NCBI RefSeq assembly: GCF_947242115.1
Contig: NC_074728.1
Coordinates: forward strand, 62,001 to 126,000
Source of the DNA: Biomphalaria glabrata
Lineage: Eukaryota; Mollusca; Gastropoda; Planorbidae
DNA: 64,000 nt
Direction of reading: 5' to 3'
Under the pieces are notes generated by a model that saw only the letters and a program-made list of their open reading frames with translations, was not told the origin of the DNA and did not search any database. Shown piece by piece: positions 24,901 to 37,045 of the stretch (within the stretch, counting starts at the first letter, position 1; the number at the start of each line of letters is the position of its first letter). The position numbers and the translations under genes are program-made.

Positions 24901-25229
24901 CGGATTTGTTTCTAACTTTTGTTTACGTTTTTGATACAAAGCGAAAGTTCGGAAATAGCGCATGCGCTGTAACTTAAGAATTGTAACCTCCTGTCTTTCT
25001 TTGAATTCAACTTATTAAGTTTTAGTTTGAAAGTACAAAACGTGAATGTGAAAAAAAAAAAAAAAGTCCGATACTGAATCGGCAATCAGTCGGACTGGCG
25101 TTTGCCGGCAAGCTTCTTTTTAAACTTCGATTTTGCCGGCTATAGCCGGCGATCTTGCATCCATGGGCATATGTGTATTTATAGATGTTATCATGTTATG
25201 TGTTTGTTTTCTTTTAGTCTCCCTTTTTC

Positions 25230-25495
25230 TACTGATCGAACAGAACGAGACAGCTGGGGGTCACTCACAAAGGCCGCGGGATACACATTTGAGACCAAAA
25301 GAAAATCTGCTGTCGAGGACAGAAGCAGACGGCGAAAAGAAAATCTAAATCGACCACCTGCGGACAATGGTTATGCTTGCCCTGGGTGTGGCAGGGTATG
25401 TAGGTCACAGCTATCTGCAAGGGCTGCGCAGCCACGGGAAATACTTTCATTCCTCAATCATCTTCGGACTCGAAGACAAGCCTTATTAGTGTGTT
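25230..25495 (+). mobile_element. LINE 3'-end fragment with Cys finger
   Basis: The plus strand encodes KRKSAVEDRSRRRKENLNRP, then ADNGYACPGCGRVCRS. This is the LINE C-terminus that usually ends CPxCxRxC-SRIGLxSH. The DNA tail reads CTCGAAGACAAGCCTTATTA. The same tail occurs at 26.05-26.18 and 44.53-44.78 kb. Confidence 0.75.
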
Positions 25496-25923
25496 CACGT
25501 GTTTTTCTCAAGTATGTTAGGCCTATAAGTGTGTATTACAGTCTCCTGTTAGTGTTGTTTTCATCTTCTTGTTTTCATGTCAATAAAATTGAGTTGCATC
25601 TTACACATCAGTGTTGAAATCAAATATTAGACTTAATTGATAGCCTAATATATCAGGGGCAATACAGTATTTTAGATAAATAGCCAACTCCTTACTAGCC
25701 GCAACAGAGTCGATAAAAGAAACGTAGAAAAGAGCTAACCTAATAACGTATATGCTTCCATAGGCCATGACTAATTTAATATCCCAGATAAGCTCGTCTT
25801 TTGCATCCATCTTAGTGAAGGCTACATTGAAAATGAGAATATATGTTAAACTTTGCGAACACATTGAGATTTTATGTGTGTGTGTGTGTGTGTGAACTAA
25901 CAGGGATTCGTGTTCAGTACCAG

Positions 25924-26050
25924 TACATGACGATGATGTTTTGTAGACATCGTTGATCACGAATGAGAAGCATTTTGTTAACCGGTACATGATGATGATG
26001 TTTTGTAGACAACTTTCTGCACGAATGAGAAGCATTTTGTTAACTTCTAT
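25924..26050. repeat. Tandem duplication beside a LINE tail
   Basis: Two adjacent copies of about 62 bases contain GATGATGTTTTGTAGACA and ACGAATGAGAAGCATTTTG. They end at the next LINE tail fragment. A (TG)n run lies just upstream at 25,875-25,893. Confidence 0.85.
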
Positions 26051-26185
26051 ACATGGACAATGGTTATGCTGTGCTGGAAGAGGCAAAATATGTAGGTCAC
26101 AGCTGGTACTGCGAAGCATTGGGAAATACTGCATTCCTCATCAATCTTCGAACTCGAAGACAAGCCTTATTATTATAGATCCTTA
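26050..26185 (+). mobile_element. LINE 3'-end fragment (short)
   Basis: GGACAATGGTTATGCTGTGC, TATGTAGGTCACAGCTGGTA and AACTCGAAGACAAGCCTTAT follow the same order as the tail at 25.36-25.49 kb, ending in TTATTATTATAG. A decayed, 5'-truncated copy. Confidence 0.7.
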
Positions 26186-26824
26186 GTTTGATTCTTTCCC
26201 TTTAACAGGACTATCTTCATTACAGAGAATCAACTATACACTAATAATAACATAATGAAACAGAATTTTTTTCTCCGAAATATTAACATGGGCATTGAGC
26301 TGAATTTACTTTTAAGTGTATTTTAGGTTTGGCTTAGTCAAATTGTAATTAAAAATAATATTTTATTTATTGTTCTTTTAATTAAGTTCATTATGACATC
26401 TTTCAATTTGTAGTCACTCACCATTGCCATAAGGCATTACCATTCTCAATCTAATTCATGCATTGGCTCATAATGGCTAAAAGCCTTAGTGTGATATTCA
26501 GTATTTTTGAAAAAGAAAAATGTTTTGTTGAATAAAAAGTTGCATTACATTTTACAATTTTAAGTGAAGAAATAAAAAAAAAATGATTTAGAAAAGAGGA
26601 CCATTGCAGTTCTAGTCAAGACATTGAATGCAAAAAGTGATCACTTATTTCAAGGAAGAGGTAATGAAAAACTGGGTAAAATTTTTAATTATCTTTAAAT
26701 AGGAGAATCACAGAAGACTGAGTCCATGTTTTGACTTTCATATATAGATTTATGGATTTCAAATATTTACACTTTTCTTTAGAGTAAACTGTTCTGGTAT
26801 TCGACATACATCCAAGCTTGTGCT

Positions 26825-27030
26825 AGTTGTGCGCCAGACAAAAGAAATGTTTGCTTTACATGTTTTGGCTGTACCTGCAGAGTTGAGGATAACTAAATTC
26901 CAAGTACAAACCTCCTGCAAGATGACCGGGATGTCATTGGGCAGAGTATGAACTCTGGACCATTGAGAACTCTGATCAACAGTCCAGCGTGCATACTGCT
27001 ACGTTACAACCAGGCAGCTATCCAATGTTT
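26825..27030 (-). mobile_element. Old tRNA-derived SINE, family B
   Basis: The minus strand shows a degraded version of the family at 11.3 kb: GGATAGCTGCCTGGTTGTAA, a damaged B-box region, ATCTTGCAGGAGGTTTG and AAACATGTAAAGCAAAC. Confidence 0.65.
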
Positions 27031-27205
27031 ATGATCAAAGTTAATATGATTAAAATAGATGCTTCCTTAGAGTGGTTTCAAAAAAAAGAAATGTAATGAT
27101 TTCTGTGACATATCCAAGTAGAACATTTAAGTTAAAAAAAAAAAGTAAAAATAGGCTTACAGATGATCATAGTTTATAAGTGCGGAAAGAAACAATTTAA
27201 TTTAA

Positions 27206-27929
27206 GGGGAGGTATCCCTGAAAATCTTATTTTTGTTATTTCTGAAGCTAGGCCTTTGAAATTTTTTATGGTAACATATAATGAAAATCTAAAATAAATA
27301 ATGCTAAAAAAAATATTTTTGAATGATGGTTGCCATGGTAACGGCGGCCATATTGTTTATTGTACACAAATTAAAACTCTGAATTTTGTAAAAACTATTG
27401 ATCAGAAATTCATGAAATTGAATTAAAAGATAAGAAAAAAGAATCCTCTAAATTGATACAACGTCAGAATTAAAGATTTAAGTATGTTAAATTTTTTACA
27501 AATTTTTGAATTTTTAGTATTTTTTAGACCTAAAAAAACAGGATAAATATTAATTTAAAATACTTTTTTAAAAAAAGTAAATAAAATATTGAAAAAAAAC
27601 TCATTGTACGAGTAAAGTTAATGATGTCCTTAAGAAGCGTTTCAAATTTCATCAAAATCTATCAAGTAGTTTAGGAGAAATTCCTAGTAAAGCACAATGA
27701 CATGTGCAAAAACTAACATTTTGAGAAAAATGACTTTAAAGTATAAATTTTATTAAGATTTTGTCTCATAGCCCTTACAAAAACATTAAAATAACATGTT
27801 TTAGACACAGATTTAATCAATAAAAATGATTGTAATGTAAAGAAAAATGATTGATCTACTTAATTATGTTATTAGTTAAAAATCGATATCCTAGACCTAA
27901 AACTCAATTTTCTCTAGGGATACCTCCCC
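27206..27929. mobile_element. TTAA-flanked inverted-repeat element (piggyBac-like MITE)
   Basis: The 724-bp element begins GGGGAGGTATCCCT and ends with its near-perfect inverse, AGGGATACCTCCCC. TTAA lies directly outside each end (27,202-27,205 and 27,930-27,933). TTAA target duplication is the hallmark of piggyBac-family transposases. No transposase frame exists inside, so it is non-autonomous. The interior is very AT-rich apart from one island with GGTAACGGCGGCCATATTG near 27,340. It lies between the GH59-like exon and the THOC2 pseudogene. Confidence 0.85.
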
Positions 27930-28846
27930 TTAAGAATCTATATTTATGAACTAACTAAAACACAACAGATATGTAAGCATAAATAAATAAAAATGTTAAT
28001 TTGAAAACATCAACAGTGCAACAATTTTATTAATTTTTTTTACAATTGTAAAATAATATAGAAAAAACAATAGACTTGCATATAGGAACACTGGACCAAA
28101 CACAGTGATGTTTCCTACATTTTGTGACTTTACCATCACAAAAGAGATACAAGACACCAATAGTAAAGACAAACAACACAAATAATCTTTTGTTCCCTGG
28201 CAATCAAATTATTAAATAGAAACAAATAAATAAATTTAAGTGATTTTAAAAATGGCCTCAAAGATTATGCAGACACCTTGTTTTCACATTTGGAAAGATT
28301 GCAATCTAAATGGGAACAAACTGATACCAGAAAATGAAAATCACTGATTACAAAACACTAGTATATATGTTTAAATATTGATAATCACTGAATGCAATTA
28401 CATTAGAAAAACGTTTAATATATACAGAATGGAATGTTCTTAATACCTTTTTAACAAAACTAACTACAGCCAAACCTAGTTGTATTAGATTTCATAAGAA
28501 TAAATTGTTAAATATTTTTAAAGTATTGACAAAACCATCATAAGAAAATCAACATACAATTTTCATGTGTCACATTACTTCTCTTCCAGATATTCATTCA
28601 TGTTAGCTTTAATTCTTACAGGCCTAAGTTAAGTTAGGTGTTAAGATGTAGGTGAGATCTCAATTGCTATTTAATTGTGTTGGGCTGTAAAAAAGTATTC
28701 AAAATTTTAACCAGTCAATATTTAGAATTTTATAAAACCTAATCAATTTCCATAAAAAAATTGTAGAGCTTGGCAGTGACTGTACAAAGATTTAAAAGTG
28801 AGACTTTGATAGAAATAAATTAAGCTATACTAATTATGTTACTATT

Positions 28847-29020
28847 TTACAAGCATTGCATAATTTTCAAGCCACTTGTCACTGAATCTAATACAAGATT
28901 ATGAAAATGAGCCAAGCCATAGCTGTCTGTGCCAATAGCTGCTAAGCCAGATACTGGAGAGGTGGGAATAGTTGCATTGAATAATATAACTCCATCCAGA
29001 GCTCCAAGTGCACTTGAACC
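28847..29020 (-). pseudogene. Isolated terminal exon resembling galactocerebrosidase (GH59)
   Basis: A pyrimidine tract and AG precede an open frame of 57 codons ending in TAA at 28,847-28,849. The peptide includes GSSALGALDGVILFN, then SGLAAIGTDSYGLAHFHNLV. The C-terminal lectin-like domain of lysosomal galactosylceramidase ends with a similar G-W-AAIGT-S---AQFDNF pattern, so this looks like a last exon of that family, with the usual Trp replaced by Leu. No other exon of such a gene is recognisable upstream, where the EGF exons begin instead. The family call is moderate; another lectin-fold terminus is possible. Confidence 0.45.
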
Positions 29021-29084
29021 CTGAAAAAAATTTTTTTAAAAAAATAGAGTTATAATCCTGGTGGTGACAAAGATGGGGGTAGTG

Positions 29085-29588
29085 GTGTGTGTGTTTTCAG
29101 CCGATGCAAAATGCCCCAGGCCAGCGCTAGATGAGCGGTCAACCAGGATGAGTTGTGACGGTCACCTGAGAAGAGTGTCAAACATTGCGGTTTGGGCAGG
29201 ATCAGTGTTCTGAATCGAACTCAGGCCAGTCACAAGAGATGTGACTCACTCAAGAGTCATGTGATTAACGGAATCCGGTTCTAGAATGCCATTAGAGACC
29301 CTATATGAAGAACAAAGGTACCAGAGTTGACTCAGTCACAAATTCTCGATCTACCATTCAGTACATTACGACAGAGTTCAACAAAGTACAGCGAAGCCAG
29401 CAGAGGTCTTGCTACAACAGTACAGATTTGATACAGCAGTTCAGATGTCCATGACAGAACATTGTACAGTCAGTGTTATGTGTTGCCAATTGTACAGTAT
29501 TAGCTGTGATTTGTTGGACATTTAAGTTTTTGGAGACCTGAGTTGTCAAGTGCAGTTGCAGAGAACCTGAATAGTGAGATTTGTTACA
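29085..29588 (+). mobile_element. LTR-like fossil (tentative)
   Basis: A non-coding block of about 500 bases with a TATA-like CCTATATGAA near 29,302, higher GC than its surroundings, and an end reading TTGTTACA. No internal genes and no clear target duplication. It may be a solo LTR or another repeat. Confidence 0.25.
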
Positions 29589-29599
29589 ATAGGTACATT

Positions 29600-32500
29600 T
29601 CAATTACATATTCAGATTTGATCATTTAAAGATTTCTTCTAAAAAGAAAATAATTTGATTTTAAAATGATAAGTTTACATATTTTTTTTTTAGTATGTCA
29701 ATGCAAGTTATGTTCATCGAATCTTTGTTCTAGCTCTATTTAATAACAAACTTTATGAAACGATAAAAAAACTGTTTTTCTATGCTCTTTATGAATGTAT
29801 GTTGGCCAGCTCTCATTAATATATAGAAGAGTGGCTATGCAGGCTTTGTACACTAGCATTTTGGTTGGTGTGGTCAGTTGTTTTTTTTCCCCAAATACAA
29901 TTAGAGAGTTTTTCCAATTCTTTTTGTCACCTCAAGGTCTAAATTTAGGTTGCTGGCAATAAATCATCACAGGTAAGTAAATGCCTGAACAATCCGATGT
30001 GATTTCTGATGCTTATAGTAGGTATTTCTGAGATGTGACAGAATTTCAACGATGGCACACAGCTGTTAAGTAATTAGAATGTAGAGTTAAGACTAAATTT
30101 ATTTTTGTATGATGATTTGCTTTTATACTCAATGATGAGTAATGACTCTTCAAAATTTCTCCTTTCTTTAACCTTTGCTCTCAAAATTCCCCTTTTCAAA
30201 AAGAACTCTTTTTGTGAAAAAAAAATCACTAAAAGACATTGTAGACCAACATATAATGGTCTAATTGTTGTATGTTACAGTTTTTCTTTCTCTCTTTTAA
30301 TTTGAATAAGGCACTAAATGCCATAGCGTTAAGTTAGATGTTAGAGAAAAGAGCTAATGGCACGAGCTGAGATTATTTCCCCTTTTTAACCTATTATGTG
30401 TCTATAACTATAGTAAAAATCAAATAGGAGAAAAAATAATTAAGACTAAAATGAACTGCCTGACCTAAAACATTTAGTGACTGACATAAAACATTTAGAG
30501 ATTGACTTTTAAAAATATATTTAAAAAAAACATTAAACAATATCTATTAATAAAAAAAAAAATACTTCTAAAAAAGAGAGAAATGGATGGCCATTAAAAT
30601 GATGTATAACTTGGTATAACTAGGTTTTACAAGATTAAAACAATAAAAACAACAGGTTCGAGTGCCTGATTTTTTGAAGACAGGTGGACCCCCACACCCC
30701 AATCAGATCTGTTATTACTGGTACCCTCTAACATTTACCCAAAGACCAGTAATGTTTATAAGTAGGAATTTAGTAGGCCTATACAATAAACATTATGCTT
30801 ATATACATATAAAATCTGTATATGTCTTGAGTATTTACTGACTTACACTGGGTGCGCGTGAGGCCCTTGGTTGCCTGAACATGGCATCATGCTGATGTGG
30901 CTCTGCATGTGTTCCTTACTTCTAGCATGACCCAACTAGATCTATTTCATCAAACATTTTCATGTGATTAAAAAAAATGGTCAAAATATCAGTCAAAGAA
31001 GTTGAAGATTCATTGACATTAGATCTAGAATAGATCTAATGTTTACTTCACTCTCTCTCTCTCTCAGAATCGAACTAGATCTAAGTCTAAATTTAGAGCT
31101 AAATTTCATGATCAATGTCTTTATCAATTTCAACTTCATTATTAGCTGTATTTAGTGTATTATTTGCGATAATGGGTCTAAAAATTGAAAGGTCATTGAG
31201 AAAATGGCCTGCACAGCTAAGGAAAATAAAAAAAAAAATCACCAAACTTTGACGGCCCATAGAAACTGAAGCGAAAGACATAAAAATATCAGCTTTTTTA
31301 ACAAAACAATCTATATTTCTACTTTTAAAAAAAACCCAGCCAGCTCAAAATAACACCACGCGTCACACAGGAAAACAAGAGCTACACAAGTCATGCTGTG
31401 TGTGTGCTGTGGTGGGCGCATTAGTAGCAAGTGGGGCATTTGGTCGCATTAGTAGCTAGTGGGTTAAATGTATATAATCTGTCTTTGTTTACTTACCAAA
31501 ATCATTCCTTAAGTTCATACATGCCACTTTGAAGTATATATAAATAATGCCTTGATCTTTAAAGGAATCACATCCACCTAGATCCACTCTGGCAGCTACA
31601 AAAACTCCACTAGTAAAATTTAAGGTGGAGATACGGAAATTTATTTCAGAATATCAGACCTATAAAATAGAAGAATGTCTATTGTATTAATATAAAAAAT
31701 AAGGTTTAGTAACTAAATATATTACAATATGCATTTTCTAGTGTGTGAAATGGACAGCTTACATGGATAATCATGAAATCAGAAAGGCTAATTTAGCACA
31801 TTGCAATGACTTAGTGAGGAGATTTAAGTTGTTTTAGTGAACTTCACTTTTTATATTAGAGATATTTTTAAAAAAATGCTTAAATGTGTAATAATTAGTA
31901 AACTTTATCATTAAAATTTTATATTCAATGCTTTGAGTCAGTTTATAGAATAGGCTTGCAACAGTAATAACCAAGCCAGATTGCATTATACAATCATATT
32001 TAAATAATGAGCAATGTATTATATTTTTATAAAGTCTTACATACTAGAACAAAAGTTTGGGTTTCCAAAGTATTGCAAAAAAAATTATTCAGTTTCTATA
32101 TACAAGGTGGCCCAAGAGTAGGTTTACAGGTTTACCACCCCAAACTACAGCCTAGTGTTTTTTTTATATACTATACTACATAAACTACTATTTGTTTATC
32201 AATCATACTACTGCTACAAGTGTTGATATTTACTTGCTACACTACTTGCTATTATTTACAACAGATACTAGTATTTGACCTATTGTATCTTTCATCATTT
32301 CATGCCTTGTTCTAACTAAATACATTGTAATAAGAATTAAAGTAACACTGTAGAGAAACCTAAAACAAGGCTTTATTAAGCTAGAATGACACATGAACTG
32401 ATGAAAGATACTAAGACAATAACACATTAAAACACATTCTCACAATGTTACACCAACATAAACAAGTATCAACTATTTTATCACAATGTAGCTATCATAG

Positions 32501-32780
32501 CTATCATGTTTACCATTAAAACTGATAATTTATACTCTGAGGAATGTTTTTATTGGTATTACTAAGCAAGTAGCTTCCACCATATGAAAGGTAGTTTAAT
32601 AACTGTAAACTTACTTTTGGGTCACCCTGTATATCAACATCTGTAACAAGTCTTTCTGTAAAGCTTGCTAACCTGCTATTTCTATTATGTTTGGCTTTTA
32701 TAGTAAAGATTTCAAGATTTGAACACTATACATGTATTTCTACTTAACATTGGTTTAAAGTACCGGTATATATATATAAT
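29600..32780. other. AT-rich non-coding stretch
   Basis: No gene or recognisable element is supported. A short palindrome reading ATTAGATCTAGA then ATAGATCTAAT lies near 31,018-31,041. The last EGF exon has a normal splice donor at 32,786, so further exons would be expected here, but none is seen. Confidence 0.5.
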
Positions 32781-33294
32781 CCTTACCTGTGCAGTCTTGT
32801 GTTGCAATTGGTCTGTAATACCCAGTTTGGCATGAACATGAATAACTTCCTGGTGTGTTAACACACTTTTCATTCTTCAGACTATTGCAGCTACTGGTAT
32901 TTGTACACTCATCTACATCATCATCACATGTTGGACCAGTCCATCCCTTGTTACAGAGACAAGTTCCATTTGTTTTGTCACAAGTTGAATGAAAGCTGTT
33001 ACAGTTACACTGTTGGCTACAGTCTTTACCATAGAAGTTGTCACTGCAAGCTGTGGAGATACATATGAATCTTGTCACTAGTAATATTAATTGTGACAAT
33101 TATTTAATCACTATTCTTCTTCTTCAGTCCGATTTCGAAGCTATACTAAAGAGCCAACAAGAAGCTTTTTAACACAAAACATTTAGTATAAACTTAGTAA
33201 AATAAAATAGATATGTTCTTGTACATATATTAATTTTTTAAAATAGCTTTTATATAGGCCCACATTCATGCTAATATGATGCTCAGGGTATTCA

Positions 33295-33445
33295 TTTTTG
33301 GATCAGTGGGGAAGGGGGGATCCGGGAGATGGTTTTCTGTGCTGCCTTTAGGCACTCAGTAAACACAGCTCAACTCGAGTTGGGTATCAAACCTCTAGCT
33401 CCTTTGCTATGTAGCTAAGCCAAGCTCTAGCTTACTTAGCCTCTT
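33295..33445 (-). mobile_element. tRNA-derived SINE, family C, copy 2
   Basis: On the minus strand AAGAGGCTAAGTAAGCTAGA forms the A-box region and GAGGTTTGATACCC the B-box region, followed by GTGCCTAAAGGCAGCAC. It matches the order of the copy at 15.49-15.59 kb. It lies between EGF exons. Confidence 0.7.
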
Positions 33446-33649
33446 GTTTAAATATCCCACACTGAAATGTATTTAATCAAAATATAAATCATGTTAGTAT
33501 TTAAATCTTTAATTCAATAATATACTAAATTCAACAGGATAATCACTATAAGTATGCACAGTGACCAGATTGCAATACTTTTGGTATTGAGACCAAATAT
33601 AGTATCAGTACAACTCCTATGTTCAGCTCAAATGAAATGTTCATGTCAG

Positions 33650-34121
33650 GTATAAATATATATAGTTCGTCCATCGTGGTTCTATGATGATCACTTTGTC
33701 ATCCAGGGGGCTGAGGGCTTTGCACAGGGGTTTTATGCTTCCTCATGTGGCTGGTGTGTCCTATGTGAGCCTGGAATGTTCAGCTGCACACTGGGCAGGT
33801 TATTCCAGCTGGAGCTAGAGTCATGGACTTTGCTTTTCTTCTCTGGCATTTTTCTTCTGCCAGCGTGGTTCTCTTTTCCTCAGCAACCTGTGTGCCAGTT
33901 TTCACAGCGCGACCCCATGATGCTCTGTCATGTGCCTCTGTCTCCCAGGTGGCTGAGTCTATGCTGAACGCCTTCAGTGAAGCTTTGAGGGTGTCCCTGA
34001 AGCGCTTTCTTTGACCACCTTGCCAGCGCTTTCCTTTGCTTAGTTGGCCATACAAGAGTCGTTTAGGGATGCAGTGATCTTCCATTCTGCAGACATGTCC
34101 TGCCCATCGTATCATTTTCAT
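33650..34121 (-). mobile_element. LINE 3' end, CPVC finger family
   Basis: Minus-strand reading: MIRWAGHVCRMEDHCIPKRL, LLYGQLSKGKRWQGGQRKRF, DTLKASLKAFSIDSATWETE, ending APAGITCPVCS. This is the classic C-terminus of a LINE polyprotein (RWAGHVxRMxD, RLLYGEL, WE--A-DR--W). A TATATA tract at the 3' edge fits a LINE tail. It is the best-preserved LINE piece here, with one long open frame, and is 5'-truncated. Confidence 0.85.
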
Positions 34122-36984
34122 TTTGTTAGAAAGAGGACCTTTACTTAAAAGAAAAGCTGCAACTCACATATATATATATTACCCATGGGTCTTTATTTGT
34201 GTTATCACTGATTTTATCACTGATATAGTGTATTAGAAACAATGAAACAAAATAATAATGTTATAAATGAAGCAAATGTGTGAATGTTATGTTTTGCGTA
34301 TGCGTGACCTTTCGGTAGTGTCTAGTGTGTAATAAACACACAATATCATGAATGGCTTTTAAATGTAGACGAATAAGTTGCTGCATTAGGGAACAAATTT
34401 TTGTAAAAACTTTTGAAACACAAATTTGAAGGTTAATTTTATTAATGAAATGAATGGACTATATTTTGTATGCTCATGTGTTATAGTTAAAAAAAAATAT
34501 TTGCGAAGAGCAGATCTATCATCTTAGAATAAGATCTAGGCTTAGAGAGATTTTCTGTTCCGCGCATGTGTGACCTGTGTCTTGTCTCATGTAAACATGG
34601 CTATATGATCTAGATCCATGACATAGTAATACTTTCATAGAGTTGGGCAACTTTTTTTTTGAGGGTCTTAAGTTTGTTTTAGAGTTACTTTACATGTTAC
34701 TTTTCCAGTTAGTATCCAAGGAACATTTATGCCAAGTTTTTATCAAAATTGGTCTAACGGTTTTGATTTCTATTTGGGACATACATATATACATACGCCT
34801 TACTTTCTGCTTCATATTATAGATAGGCTATATAAGTAGTTATATTATAATAATTTATTCATTGTTATTAAAATTTTAAGGACGTGACAACTGTCTATAA
34901 ATATTATTCTAAAATAAAGAAAATACTTTAAGAGACTATATGATACACTTACACTGGCAAATAATTCCATTGGCAGCCAAAGATTTACCAGGAGGGCAGG
35001 AACATATAACACTTGTATTGTCAGGTGTTTCACTGCACAGATCACTACAGGAACTAGAGCTGCACAAGTCTACATCTGATACAAATAATACAATTTCTAT
35101 ATAAAGACATCACTAAATATGAAATGAAAAAAAGAAATATATTAGAAACAAAAATAGTAAAACATTATTTAAACCTAAGCCTCAATCATTTTGCAGAAAA
35201 TATAAAAAAAAAAAAAAACCTCTACAGGTTCTCAAATCACTGTTTAAAGCTTGTCCTTTAGGACAGAAACAAGTTTCATTGCCATTCACATTAATACACT
35301 CTTACTGACAAAGTGAACTGTTGGTGCACACACTGGTCACTGTGAACAAAAAAAGATTACCATCAGAATGAAACTCAAATTTTAAAATGACCTATCAATA
35401 AAGATGAATGGACAAGATATCCATTTTTAAATTTGAGGTAATTATGATAAAAACCAAGAAAAAGTTCCCTTTAGAGATCTAATATCATAAAGATTAGAAT
35501 ATGTAGAGCTCATGGATTATCTGTGGTTGACAGTTAATGAAGTGGCCTGATCAGCACAATGATTCTTTTCTTCTCTTTCCCTAACATATCATGCACATCC
35601 TTTAGAACTCAAACTCAGTACAGTCTAAAAACCTGATTTAATGTATTTCTAAAGCAAGACTCATATTACAGATAAAAGCAGTGTTTTAGCTATTATCCAT
35701 CGCATTTCCAAATCAATTACAATAATTAATAACATTCTTCATTTTGTAATTGCATATAAATGTTTAAAGGAATCAGTACTATTTCTTTTTTCAACTTCAC
35801 TGCTACTAAGGAGCCAACATCTCATTCAAAGTCTCAACTATTATCTGATAAAAGCCAGGAAAATCGATTGTTTTTCACAAATAAGATAATCTTACCATCA
35901 CATGTATATCCATCTCTGTTGAGGACATAGCCAGGTGTGCATGAACACCTGTAGTTGCCCAATGTGTTGATACATACACTTGTACATCTGTCTATTTGTC
36001 GAGCACATTCATTGATATCTGAGTACCAAAATACTGAAACACTAGATTAGATGCATGTTATCTTTTAGAGGATCTACTAACATAGATCATTATTAGAAAA
36101 AAAAAGTTACATTTTTCAAAACTAAACTAAACTTAACTAGTGAGTGTGCTGAACCACACTTCTTATAAATTACCAATCAAATTAAAACAAAGGCTATAAA
36201 ACAAAAGGTATTTCCTACCATCACATGTGTTAGTTGATGCATTATAAGCAAATCCTTTATAACAGCCACAGCTGTAGCTACCAACAGAGTTCTGACATGT
36301 CTGCTGACAAGTGTTTAACCTTGGATCCAAACATTCATTGACATCTAAAGAGTTCAAGCAACATTTATGACATATCACACATAAAGTTACGGTACACTAA
36401 ATAAATAAATAAAGGAACAATATGTTAATTAATTAATACAATTTGTTGAATGAACATTTAGGAAAAGTTTTCAAACATTCATAATAAGAGTTAACTACAA
36501 TTATTTTATTTTTTTTATGAAATGACATTGAACTATCTGTGGTATCTTACAACTAGATAAAAATTTGTTTTGATAAATTTCTCTTAATACTTTTTTTTTA
36601 GAAACAGTTCTTGTAAGAAAAAGTTCATATCAATTATTTTGTTTACTGACCTTCACACAATGTGCCATTAAGTCTGTAACCAGATTTGCAAACACATGAA
36701 TCAGGACCTATACGACTCACACAATCCTGTCTGTCATTACACTGTAATTCCCCATTGGTACACTGGTTCACATCCACATCACAGAAAACTCCTAGGGTTG
36801 GGAAATAAGATGGAATAATTAGATCTAGTTCTTGGTAGATTTATTTAGTCGCATTTTAAGTGTTTTCTTGTGAGAAAAAAGTATTATTTATATGTTCATT
36901 AAATCTGATTTTACATTCATAACAATAAATAAAGGATAATAAAAAATACAATGAATCTTACATCACAATGTCATTGATTTGTTT

Positions 36985-37045
36985 TACAAGTTTTGGATGT
37001 TCCTTCAGATTTGAATATAATTACATCCTAGCCTAAACTCTTACA
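36985..37045 (-). mobile_element. Fragment of SINE family B
   Basis: GTTTTGGATGTTCCTTCAGA and the following TAATTACATCCTAGCC correspond to the reverse of the family B body, as in the longer copy at 51.48 kb. Very short. Confidence 0.45.

Noticed and set aside
25601-26134. 177-codon minus-strand frame
   Set aside because: It crosses a (TG)n run, a direct repeat and a LINE tail, reads against the LINE sense, and resembles no protein.
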